Positions 52,864-60,702 of a stretch of 64,000 bases of DNA are shown piece after piece; position 1 is the first letter of the stretch; each line of letters begins with the position of its first letter. The DNA comes from Sphingomonas sanxanigenens DSM 19645 = NX02. GTDB lineage: Bacteria; Pseudomonadota; Alphaproteobacteria; Sphingomonadales; Sphingomonadaceae. Below the pieces are notes generated by a model. It saw nothing but the letters and a program-made list of their open reading frames with translations, was not told the origin of the DNA and did no database searches. The stretch lies in contig NZ_CP006644.1 in NCBI RefSeq assembly GCF_000512205.2, positions 1,054,001 through 1,118,000 on the forward strand, given 5' to 3'. Position numbers and translations under genes: made by a program.

Positions 52864-54990
52864 ATGTCCCCGGTTTCGCCGCTGATGTTCTGGTCGCGAG
52901 ACCGCCGTCCCGAGCCGGTTCCCGCAGCTCCGCCGCCGGCTGACCCGTCTGCGGTGCCGCCGCTCGATTCGGCCGGGCAGCCCGTGCCGCTGCCGCCGTC
53001 GCGGCTGTCGCGCGTCATCCGCCGGATCAAGCTGGGGCTGCTCGCCTTCCTGCTCATCTTCATGCTGCTCGTCGGCTATCTCGCGATCACCGCGCCGCTG
53101 TCGCGCTCGCTGCAGCCGGTCGCGGCGCCGCGGATCACCTTGCTCGCGGCGGACGGCACGCCGATCGCGCGGCGCGGCGCGATCATCGACGCGCCGGTGG
53201 TGATCGCGGAGCTGCCCGCACACGTGCCGCACGCCTTCATGGCGATCGAGGATCGCCGCTTCCGGGAGCATTGGGGCGTCGATCCCTGGGGGATCATGCG
53301 CGCCGCCTGGAACAATCTGCGCGCCGGCGGCGTGCGGGAGGGCGGCAGCACCATCACCCAGCAGCTCGCCAAGGTCGCCTTCCTCGATGCCGATCGAACC
53401 TTCGGCCGCAAGGCGCGCGAGATGCTGATCGCGTTCTGGCTGGAGGCGCGGCTCTCCAAGGACGAGATCCTCGCGCGCTATTTGTCGAACGTCTATTTCG
53501 GCGACAATGTCTACGGCCTGCGCGCCGCCGCGCAGCATTATTTCAGCGTGCCGCCGGAGGATCTGAGCGTCGGCCAGGCGGCGATGCTCGCCGGGCTGCT
53601 CAAGGCGCCGTCGCGGCTGGCGCCGAGCAGCAATCTGGAGGGTGCCCGCGCGCGCCAGAAGCTGGTCGTCGCGGCGATGCTCGATGCCGGCTTCATCGAC
53701 AAGGCCGTGGCCGATCGCGCCGGCCCCGCGCGGCTGAAGCTCCGCCGGGTCAAGGCGCTGCCCACCGGGACCTGGTTTTCGGACTGGGCGATGGCGCAGG
53801 CGCGTGACGGCGCGGGCGCGGTCTACGCCGAACAGGAAGTGAAGACCACGCTCGACCGCAAGCTGCAGGGCTATGCCGAACGCGCGGTGCGCAACGCCGG
53901 GCTGCGCAAGGCGGATGTCGCGCTGGTGGCGATGCGCCCGGATGGGCAGGTGGTCGCGATGATCGGCGGACGCACCTATGCCGATGGCGCGTTCAACCGC
54001 GCCACCCAGGCGCGGCGCCAGTCTGGATCGACCTTCAAGCTGTTCGTCTATCTCGCCGCGTTGCGCGCCGGCCTGCGCCCCGACGACACGGTGGAAGACA
54101 AGCCGCTGACGATCGGCACCTGGAGCCCGCGCAACTCCGGCGATCGCTACCGCGGCGAGATCACGCTGCGGGAGGCGTTCGCGGTTTCCTCCAACGTCGC
54201 GGCGGTGCGGCTGTCGGAGAAGGTCGGGCGCAAGAATGTGATCCGCGCCGCGCGCGACCTGGGGGTGCGCAGCACGCTGGCCGACGATGCCACGCTGGCG
54301 CTGGGCAGTTCCGGCACGACCCTGATCGAAATGACCGCCGCCTATGCCGCGGTCGCCGGCAACCGCTATCCCGTGCGCCCGCGCGGGTTGCCCGACGTGC
54401 GCGAAAGCTGGTTCGATTCGGTGTGGGATCGGCAGCGCCCGTTCGACGAGGATGAGGTGCTGCCGGCGCTGAAGGACCTGCTGTCCTCGGTGGTCAAGCG
54501 CGGCACCGGCCGCGCTGCGGCCCTCTCGATCCCGGTCTATGGCAAGACGGGCACCAGCCAGGACAATCGCGACGCGATCTTCATCGGCTTCGCCGGCGAT
54601 CTCGTCACCGGCGTGTGGGTGGGCAATGACGACAACAGCCCGCTCTCCGGCGTCAATGGCGGCGGCCTGCCGGCGCGTGTGTGGCGCGATTTCACGGCGT
54701 CGGCGCTGGGCGTGCAGCCGCGCGCGGCGCCACGCGCGATCGAAGAGGGCGAGGACGAGGATGAAGGCGCGCTGATCGGCAATATCGGTAATGTCGGCGA
54801 CATCGCCGTCGACGTCGGCAATGACAGCCTGTCGGTGGACGGCAGGATCGGCGACGTCGGTGTGGGGCTGCGCATCGGCCCGCAGGGCATCGAACTGGAG
54901 ACGCGCCCGCCCGGGAACGACCCGCCTCCGTCCGCGCCGGAGCGCCGCGACGAAGCCTTGCCGCCGCCCGCTGAGCGCCGCCGCGAATAG
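52864..54990 (+). CDS. class A penicillin-binding protein (PBP1A/1C type)
   Basis: 708 residues from ATG at 52864; the open frame upstream crosses rnpB and is rejected. Proline-rich cytoplasmic N-terminus, one membrane helix (about 57-77), a glycosyltransferase with Glu129 (AIEDRRFREHWG) and GGSTITQQLAK, then a transpeptidase with Ser389-x-x-Lys392 (QSGSTFK), Ser442-Ser-Asn444 and Lys561-Thr-Gly (YGKTGTSQ). It polymerises and crosslinks peptidoglycan. The C-terminal tail has an unusual IGNIGNVGDIAVDVGNDSLS run, then a charged proline-rich end. Confidence 0.95.
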   Translation: MSPVSPLMFWSRDRRPEPVPAAPPPADPSAVPPLDSAGQPVPLPPSRLSRVIRRIKLGLLAFLLIFMLLVGYLAITAPLSRSLQPVAAPRITLLAADGTPIARRGAIIDAPVVIAELPAHVPHAFMAIEDRRFREHWGVDPWGIMRAAWNNLRAGGVREGGSTITQQLAKVAFLDADRTFGRKAREMLIAFWLEARLSKDEILARYLSNVYFGDNVYGLRAAAQHYFSVPPEDLSVGQAAMLAGLLKAPSRLAPSSNLEGARARQKLVVAAMLDAGFIDKAVADRAGPARLKLRRVKALPTGTWFSDWAMAQARDGAGAVYAEQEVKTTLDRKLQGYAERAVRNAGLRKADVALVAMRPDGQVVAMIGGRTYADGAFNRATQARRQSGSTFKLFVYLAALRAGLRPDDTVEDKPLTIGTWSPRNSGDRYRGEITLREAFAVSSNVAAVRLSEKVGRKNVIRAARDLGVRSTLADDATLALGSSGTTLIEMTAAYAAVAGNRYPVRPRGLPDVRESWFDSVWDRQRPFDEDEVLPALKDLLSSVVKRGTGRAAALSIPVYGKTGTSQDNRDAIFIGFAGDLVTGVWVGNDDNSPLSGVNGGGLPARVWRDFTASALGVQPRAAPRAIEEGEDEDEGALIGNIGNVGDIAVDVGNDSLSVDGRIGDVGVGLRIGPQGIELETRPPGNDPPPSAPERRDEALPPPAERRRE

Positions 54991-55130
54991 CCCGGACCCC
55001 TGCCGCGCCCGAGCGAATCCCCCTCCCGGTCGGTCGCAGACCGGACCGAACGGAATAACGCGACGCTTGCACGAGGGACCCAATCGCGCCATCGCTAGTT
55101 CAGCGGATAACGCTAGGACAGGATAATGCC

Positions 55131-55400
55131 ATGGCAGAGACGAAAAAGAAGACCGACGGCCTCAATCGTCCCGTACAGCCCTCGCCGGAACTGGGTGCAG
55201 TCGTGGGTACCAAACCACTGACGCGCGCCGAAGTGGTCAGCGCGATGTGGGCTTACATCAAGAAGAACAGTCTTCAGGATCCGGCGAACAAGCGCGACAT
55301 TCTGGCGGATGCAAAGCTCGCCAAGGTGTTCGGCAAGGACAAGGTGACGATGTTCGAGATGAACAAGCTCATCTCGCCGCATCTGAAGCCGGTCGGCTGA
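55131..55400 (+). CDS. SWIB/MDM2-domain protein
   Basis: 89 residues. After a short basic tail, a complete SWIB domain: LTRAEVVSAMWAYIKKNSLQ, DPANKRDILADAKLAKVFGK, MFEMNKLISPHLK. Known in eukaryotic chromatin remodellers and in chlamydia/alphaproteobacteria as small DNA-associated proteins. Exact role unknown. Followed by a terminator. Confidence 0.92.
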   Translation: MAETKKKTDGLNRPVQPSPELGAVVGTKPLTRAEVVSAMWAYIKKNSLQDPANKRDILADAKLAKVFGKDKVTMFEMNKLISPHLKPVG

Positions 55401-55437
55401 TCCGGGCCCTTATATTGGCGACTGCTTTCACCACCTG

Positions 55438-55475
55438 CGCCCGGCCGGATCCTGATCCGGGACGAAGGCCGGGCG
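55438..55475 (+). terminator. terminator after the SWIB gene
   Basis: CGCCCGGCC (55438-55446) pairs with GGCCGGGCG (55467-55475) around an inner GGATC/GATCC stem; CTTTTCG and TCTTTT follow within 25 bp. Confidence 0.7.
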
Positions 55476-55576
55476 GATGACGGCTTTTCGTATCTTTTAA
55501 GCGAAGCCGGGGGCGATGGTGCTTCGCGCACCGTTTGCGTCCCGGCTTCGCTCGCCTGCTGGCTCCACGCATTCGG

Positions 55577-56515
55577 CTATCGTGCACCGTCGTCTTTCTC
55601 GGCGGGCGGCACGAAGCTCACCTGCGCCAGCCGCCATGCGCGATCCTCTTCGTTCGGCCAGTAGGTGCTGGGCGGCAGCGCTTCCGCAGGCGGCAATGTG
55701 CCGTGCACTTCGGCACGGATGAGGCGGCCGGTCTCGCGCAGCCGCACCTCGGCGCCCGGAAATGCCGTTTCCAGCGACGCCTTCACCGCTTCGGCATCCT
55801 CGGACAGGTCGGCGCTGGAAAGGCGGCGCGGCGCGCCATCGACCAGTTCGGCGGTCGACGATCGCAGCGCGTTGATACCGTCGTTGAGCACGCTGAACGA
55901 GATCGCCGCCGCGGCGACCGAATCCGCCCACCACCAGCCGAGGCCCAGCCCGACGATGCCGGCCAGCCCGGCGACGCCCGTCATCCAATTGGCCTTGTTC
56001 ATCAGCGCATCGGTGTGCAGCAGCTTGTCCTGCAGCGCCTCGGCCAGCGGCAGTTCCTTGCGGCCGATGATGAGCGGCGGGATGATCGCATAGATCTGCG
56101 CGCCCATCATCAGCCAGCCCAGCCAGATGTCGTGCCCGAACAGGCGGACCGAGCCGACCGTAGCGTGTTCCGCGGTCACCAGCGTCATCGCCGCGTCGTA
56201 AAGCAGGAAGGCGCCCACCGCGGTCAGCGCGACCGCGGCAACGAAGAAGCCGAGCCCGTTGACGCGTTCGAACCCGAAGGGGAAACGCGCGGAGCGGCCG
56301 TGGCGCGTCTCGAAGCGTGCGGCGATCAGGAACATCGCCGGCGGCACGAGCCCCAGCATATCCTCGATCCACGCCGTCTTCATCGTCTGGCTCTGGCCGA
56401 GCACGAGGCCCATCACGCCGACGATGCTGATGGTCCAGGCAATGTTCCACCATTCGAGGCGGACCGCGCGGCGCATCGGCTGCGCGAGCGGCGCGGGAAA
56501 GGTCCCCCCGCTCAT
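55577..56515 (-). CDS. cation diffusion facilitator family transporter
   Basis: 312 residues from ATG at 56515. Five to six membrane segments, with TM metal-site motif HTDALMNKANWMTGVAG and WWADSVAAAAISFSVLNDGI, and a cytoplasmic C-terminal domain (AVKASLETAFPGAEVRLRE). The H...D and D residues match Zn/Mn exporters in part (HTDAxMNKAxW). It probably exports divalent metal with proton exchange. Overlaps the stop of the lipoprotein gene by 4 bp. Confidence 0.85.
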   Translation of the reverse strand: MSGGTFPAPLAQPMRRAVRLEWWNIAWTISIVGVMGLVLGQSQTMKTAWIEDMLGLVPPAMFLIAARFETRHGRSARFPFGFERVNGLGFFVAAVALTAVGAFLLYDAAMTLVTAEHATVGSVRLFGHDIWLGWLMMGAQIYAIIPPLIIGRKELPLAEALQDKLLHTDALMNKANWMTGVAGLAGIVGLGLGWWWADSVAAAAISFSVLNDGINALRSSTAELVDGAPRRLSSADLSEDAEAVKASLETAFPGAEVRLRETGRLIRAEVHGTLPPAEALPPSTYWPNEEDRAWRLAQVSFVPPAEKDDGAR

Positions 56516-56964
56516 CGGCTCGCCGCGGCGGGCGCGACCGCCCGGCTGGCGCGCTCGATCAGCATGATCCAGCGATTCTCGCCGTTGCGCATCGCGGCGA
56601 CGAGATCGAGCCGGTCGTCGCCTTCGCCGGTGGTCGCCAGCGGCGGGCCGAACGTGATGTCGGTCGCCCACGGGCTGTCTGCGGCGACGGGCGCGATCAC
56701 CAGGTCGAGGCGGCCCGCGCGCAACGCCACGAACAGCGGCTCCGCCGCGCCGCGCCTGATCTCGGCGCGGGCGCCGGTGCGCCGCTCCAGCGCCTCGATC
56801 AGGCGCGCGGGGCGATCGGTGCGGGATACCGGAAGACCGGCGGCAACACCTACCCTCAGCCGGTGCGTGGTTTCGACCCGTTCCAGCGTACCGCCCGGAT
56901 CGCGTGGCAGGGTGTCGCAGCCGGCCAGAAACATGAGAAGGGCGAGGGCGGCACCGCGGGTCAT
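56512..56964 (-). CDS. lipoprotein with truncated substrate-binding-like domain
   Basis: 150 residues. MTRGAALALLMFLAGC is a lipobox. A short type-3 solute-binding-like core follows: HRLRVGVAAGLPVSRTDRPA, RLIEALERRTGARAEI, AGRLDLVIAPV. It is only about half the usual size, so the second lobe is missing or reduced. Coupled to the CDF transporter, which hints at metal or stress sensing, but this is inferred. Confidence 0.7.
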   Translation of the reverse strand: MTRGAALALLMFLAGCDTLPRDPGGTLERVETTHRLRVGVAAGLPVSRTDRPARLIEALERRTGARAEIRRGAAEPLFVALRAGRLDLVIAPVAADSPWATDITFGPPLATTGEGDDRLDLVAAMRNGENRWIMLIERASRAVAPAAASR

Positions 56965-57133
56965 TACGGCCGTTCAACGGCGGGCGGGCTTGCGGGTTCC
57001 GTTATCGCCTTTTCCGATTCTTCGAACATTTCAATTGATTTTATTCGGCTGTTTGATGCGCCGGTGCGGGTCCATCTCTCTCTCAACGGCGCCGCGCTGA
57101 CGCAGCCGCCGCTTTGGACAAGGACGTTTCGAG

Positions 57134-57562
57134 ATGAACAGCACCACCCTTGCCGCCGCGGCGGCACCGCTTTCCACCCACCGCGCCGCGGGCGTCGCGG
57201 CGTTCGGCGGCCGCGTCGCGATCGCGGCGATCTTCATCCTCAGCGGCGCGTCGAAGCTTGCCGCGCCTGCCGGCACGATCGGCTATATCGCGTCTGCCGG
57301 CCTGCCGCTGCCCACCCTCGCCTATGCGGTTGCGGTGGCGGTCGAACTGCTCGGCGGCATCGCGCTGATCCTCGGCTATCGCACCCGCTTCGTCGCCGCG
57401 GCGCTTGCGGTCTTCTCGGTCGCCGCCGCGTTCGGCTTCCACAACCAGCTCGCCGACCAGAACCAGTTCATCCATTTCTTCAAGAACATCGCGATCGCCG
57501 GCGGCCTGCTCCAGATCGTCGCGCTCGGCGCCGGCCGCGTGGCGCTCGACGCACGCCGCTGA
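57134..57562 (+). CDS. DoxX-family membrane protein
   Basis: 142 residues with four helices: GRVAIAAIFILSGASKLAAP, AGTIGYIASAGLPLPTLAYA, AVELLGGIALILGYRTRFVA, and FKNIAIAGGLLQIVALG. FLSGxxKL and the GHxxGxGLP-like pattern place it in DoxX. Often paired with redox enzymes; the nitroreductase gene follows 58 bp later. Confidence 0.9.
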   Translation: MNSTTLAAAAAPLSTHRAAGVAAFGGRVAIAAIFILSGASKLAAPAGTIGYIASAGLPLPTLAYAVAVAVELLGGIALILGYRTRFVAAALAVFSVAAAFGFHNQLADQNQFIHFFKNIAIAGGLLQIVALGAGRVALDARR

Positions 57563-57632
57563 CCTGCTTTAGACAGCCGGCGTCGCGTCCCGCGGCGCCG
57601 GCTTTTCCTTTCCTTGCCTCATGGGGGATCAC

Positions 57633-58208
57633 ATGACCAACCGTACCACCGACACTGCGCTCGACCGCCTGTTTCTCGACCGCTGGTCGCCGCGCGCGTT
57701 CGACGGATCGGCTATGCCGCAGGCCGATCTCGATCTCATCCTCGATGCCGCGCGCTGGGCGCCCTCGGCCTTCAACTACCAGCCCTGGCGCTTCCTCTAT
57801 GCCCATCGCGGCGACGCCAACTGGGCGCGCTTCCTCGATCTGTTGATCCCGTTCAACCAGGGCTGGGCGAAGGACGCCTCGGTGCTGATCTTCGTCGTGT
57901 CCGCCACGACGATGGGCGCCCCCGACAAGCCCCTGCACAGCCACAGCTTCGATGCCGGCGCCGCCTGGGCGCAACTGGCGCTGCAGGCGCATATCGCCGG
58001 CTATGCCACCCACGGCATGAGCGGCGTCGACTTCCCGCGCGCGCAGACCGAACTGGGCGTGCCCGATGATTTCCGCATCGAGGCCGCGATCGCGGTCGGC
58101 AAGATCGGCGACCCCGCGACGCTGCCCGAAGGCTTGCGCCAGCGCGAAGTGCCGAGCGACCGCAAGCCGCTGGCCGACGTGGCGTTCGCCGGAAACTTCG
58201 TGGCGTAA
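57633..58208 (+). CDS. nitroreductase-family protein
   Basis: 191 residues from ATG at 57633 (ATG at 57621 four codons earlier). FMN-binding start RWSPRAFDGSAMPQADLDLI, WAPSAFNYQPWRFLYAHRGD, and AGYATHGMSGVDFPRA. Reduces nitro groups or quinones with NAD(P)H. Paired with DoxX. Confidence 0.92.
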   Translation: MTNRTTDTALDRLFLDRWSPRAFDGSAMPQADLDLILDAARWAPSAFNYQPWRFLYAHRGDANWARFLDLLIPFNQGWAKDASVLIFVVSATTMGAPDKPLHSHSFDAGAAWAQLALQAHIAGYATHGMSGVDFPRAQTELGVPDDFRIEAAIAVGKIGDPATLPEGLRQREVPSDRKPLADVAFAGNFVA

Positions 58209-58213
58209 CGCGA

Positions 58214-58345
58214 TTAGCCCCTCCCCTTCAGGGGAGGGGTTTGGGGGGTGGGGAGCGGCGGCGGGGGCTCAATGCCCCCGGCGGTGCATTTTCCGGCTTG
58301 GCCGGAAGCGCGCTGCGCTCGCCTCCACCCCCAACCCGGACTGGA
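58214..58345. repeat. palindromic intergenic repeat between convergent genes
   Basis: CCCCTCCCC...GGGGAGGGG, GGGGGC...GCCCCC, and TTCCGGC...GCCGGAA follow in order, ending CACCCCCAACCCGG. The style matches the repeat at 36288-36442. It separates the nitroreductase gene from the leftward hydrolase gene and may be a terminator. Confidence 0.6.
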
Positions 58346-58375
58346 CGACCCGATACCCTGAAGAGGAGCAGATGT

Positions 58376-59629
58376 TCACCCGATCTGCGCCGCGCTATGC
58401 TCCATCGCTTCCATATGCGCCTCGACGGGCTCCGCCTCTGCCGGCGGTTCGCCTTCAACCGTGGCGAACGCCGATCCCCGCTCGAGGGTGCGGTGCACCG
58501 GGCAGCGGTCGGCGATCTCCATCAGCCGCGCGCGCTGTTCGTCGTCGAGCGGGCCTTCGATCGAGATGCGGCGGCTGAAGAAGTCCGCCGGCGTCTGCCC
58601 CGCGCGGCGCTGGTGGCCGACCGCGGTGCGGATGCGCGAGATCGGCCAGCCCTTGCCGTCGGCATAGAGTCGCAACGTCATCGTCGTGCAGGCGGCGAGC
58701 GCGGCGGAAAGCAGGTTGTAGGGCGTCGGCCCCGAACCCAGCCCGCCGACGCTCACCGGCTCGTCCGCCAGGAAGCGCCTGCCGCCGGCCTGGATCGCCA
58801 CCTGGAACTTGCCGGCGCGGGTCTCCTCCGCCTCGGCATCGGTCGTGAGCGCCGGACCCTCCGGCAATTCGGGCAGGTAGCGCGCCGCCCAGCTCGCGAT
58901 CGTCTGCGCGGCATAATCGGCATCCGCGCGGTCGTGCAGCAGATGGTCGGCATCGTCGAGCGAGATGAAGCTCTTGGGGTGCTTGGCGGCAACGAAGATG
59001 CGCTCGGCATTCTCGATGCCCACCGTATCGTCGCGCGGGCCATGCATCACCAGCAGCGCACGGCGCAGCCCGGCGATGCGCGCGCCCTGGTCGTGGCGGC
59101 GAAGATCGTCGATGAGGTTCTTGTCGACCAGGAAGGCGCGGCCGGCGAGCGACACCTCGGCCCGGCCGTTGGCTTCGATCGCGGCCAGCGCGTCGGGTTC
59201 GAACTGGTGGAGGGTGTGGGCGATGTCGAACGGGGCGGCGATCGTCGCGATCGCGGTCACGCTCGGCAGGTCGCCCGCCGCCGCGATCACCGCGGCGCCG
59301 CCGAAGCTGTGGCCGACCAGCAAGGCGGGCGCCATGCCGGCATCCGCCATCGCCTTCGCGGCGGCGACGATATCCTGCACATTCGCGGCGAAGCTGGTCG
59401 CGCCGAACGCGCCTTCGCTGGCGCCGAGCCCGGCGAAGTCGAAGCGCAGCGTACCGATGCCGCAGCCCGCCAGCGCACGCGCGATGCGAACCGCGGCGAG
59501 GTTCTCCTTGCCGCAGCTGAAGCAGTGGGCGAACAGCGCCCAGCCGCGCGGGCGCCCTTCGGGCATCTCGATGCGGCCGGACAGGCGGTGGCCGGCGGAG
59601 CCGACGAAATCGAACGGGCGCGTGGGCAA
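58376..59629 (-). CDS. alpha/beta hydrolase fused to an OsmC domain
   Basis: 417 residues. N-terminal hydrolase (1-255): FAHCFSCGKENLAA, nucleophile motif VGHSFGGAAV, and later MHGPRDDTV and DADHLL for the acid and His. The C-terminal OsmC-like domain (about 265-400) has GSGPTPYNLLSAALAACTTM with the redox Cys and IADRCPVHRTLE with the second. The fused type is known in proteobacteria and detoxifies organic peroxides or uses the hydrolase to supply substrate. A stand-alone OsmC gene lies just upstream. Confidence 0.92.
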   Translation of the reverse strand: MPTRPFDFVGSAGHRLSGRIEMPEGRPRGWALFAHCFSCGKENLAAVRIARALAGCGIGTLRFDFAGLGASEGAFGATSFAANVQDIVAAAKAMADAGMAPALLVGHSFGGAAVIAAAGDLPSVTAIATIAAPFDIAHTLHQFEPDALAAIEANGRAEVSLAGRAFLVDKNLIDDLRRHDQGARIAGLRRALLVMHGPRDDTVGIENAERIFVAAKHPKSFISLDDADHLLHDRADADYAAQTIASWAARYLPELPEGPALTTDAEAEETRAGKFQVAIQAGGRRFLADEPVSVGGLGSGPTPYNLLSAALAACTTMTLRLYADGKGWPISRIRTAVGHQRRAGQTPADFFSRRISIEGPLDDEQRARLMEIADRCPVHRTLERGSAFATVEGEPPAEAEPVEAHMEAMEHSAAQIG

Positions 59630-59655
59630 GCGTGTCTCCGTGGCGCAGTTGGCGG

Positions 59656-60039
59656 TCAGGCGAGGGTCGTATGGATCGGGAGCCCGCCCTTGAGTGTCAA
59701 GGTAACGGGCGTGCGCTCGGCGACGTCGGCGAGCTGTGCGCGCTGTTCCTCGTCGAGGCCGGCGAGGGTCAGGGTGCGTTTGATCTCGAGACCATGTTCG
59801 CCCTTCACGGTGCGCAGCGCGACATCGACGCTGTCCAGCGGCCAGTCCTTGCGATCGGCGTACATGCGCAAGGTGATCGCGGTGCAGGCGCCGAGCCCGG
59901 CCAGGATCAGGTCATAGGGCGCGGGACCGGCGTCGGCGCCGCCGAGCGCGGTCGGCTCGTCCGCCACCAGCCTGTGACCGCTGACGTCGATGTCGGTGCG
60001 ATAGGTGTCGCGTCCGATATGGGCGGTGCCGTGGGCCAT
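59656..60039 (-). CDS. OsmC-family peroxide-reducing protein
   Basis: 127 residues from ATG at 60039 (frame open to 60099). GPAPYDLILAGLGACTAITL has the first redox cysteine. The second motif reads VAERTPVTLTLKGGL, with threonine where the fused neighbour has Cys (DRCPV). This protein may therefore not be a normal two-cysteine peroxidase. It is co-directional with the fusion and 26 bp upstream of it. Confidence 0.85.
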   Translation of the reverse strand: MAHGTAHIGRDTYRTDIDVSGHRLVADEPTALGGADAGPAPYDLILAGLGACTAITLRMYADRKDWPLDSVDVALRTVKGEHGLEIKRTLTLAGLDEEQRAQLADVAERTPVTLTLKGGLPIHTTLA

Positions 60040-60156
60040 GATGCTTCCTTTCGGTTTCGGGCGGCGACCAGCGCCGATACCCCATCCTTGGCGCGGCATG
60101 GGATGCCGGATCAGTCGTAAAGATTCAGGGCGTTCATTCGATGAAATCGAAAAGGG

Positions 60157-60182
60157 GGCCGGCGCATGGTTGCGCCGGCCCA
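60157..60182 (-). terminator. leftward terminator after the small membrane protein gene
   Basis: GGGCCGGCGCA pairs with TGCGCCGGCCC (4-nt loop); on the minus strand it is followed by CCTTTTCG. It separates the 60268-60528 gene from osmC. Confidence 0.75.
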
Positions 60183-60267
60183 GTCATTCCTGCGCAGGAG
60201 GAACGTCGTGGGGCTCGCGGGGGGCCGAAGGGGTGAGAAGAGGGTGAGAAGAGGGTGGAAAAAGGGG

Positions 60268-60528
60268 TCAGGTGCGGCGCGCCCAGCGCTGCGACACGCG
60301 CACCTCGTCGAGCAGGTGGCGGCCGACGAAGAACAGCGCGGCGCCGACGCTGCCGCTGAGGAACAGGATCGTCGCGATCAGCAGGTCGCGCGCGCCGGCG
60401 CAGCCGGCCGGATGGCCGTGCAGATGCCGCGCCAGCAGCGCCGAAAGATGGAAGGCGAGCCCGCCGAGCAGCAGCCCCGCCAGCCGCAGCGCGAGATCGA
60501 CGTCGCGGCGCGCGCGCCAGTTCGCCAT
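60268..60528 (-). CDS. small two-helix membrane protein
   Basis: 86 residues from ATG at 60528. Two helices: LALRLAGLLLGGLAFHLSAL and LLIATILFLSGSVGAALFFV. Basic ends on both sides. Not recognised as a named family. Divergent from kup, sharing the 60529-60702 promoter region. Confidence 0.65.
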   Translation of the reverse strand: MANWRARRDVDLALRLAGLLLGGLAFHLSALLARHLHGHPAGCAGARDLLIATILFLSGSVGAALFFVGRHLLDEVRVSQRWARRT

Positions 60529-60702
60529 GGTTACGCAACTCCTTTGCACGCCGCGGAGTTACGGGGGGCGACATAGCTATTCGAGAGACAGGGGCGGGGC
60601 TTTGCGTAGAGATTGCGTAGAACGCGCGGCACGGATCGATCGCGCGGCTGCCAATGCTATGCCAATCCTATGCCGGTGACCGGAAATCCCTCTGGAGATC
60701 CT

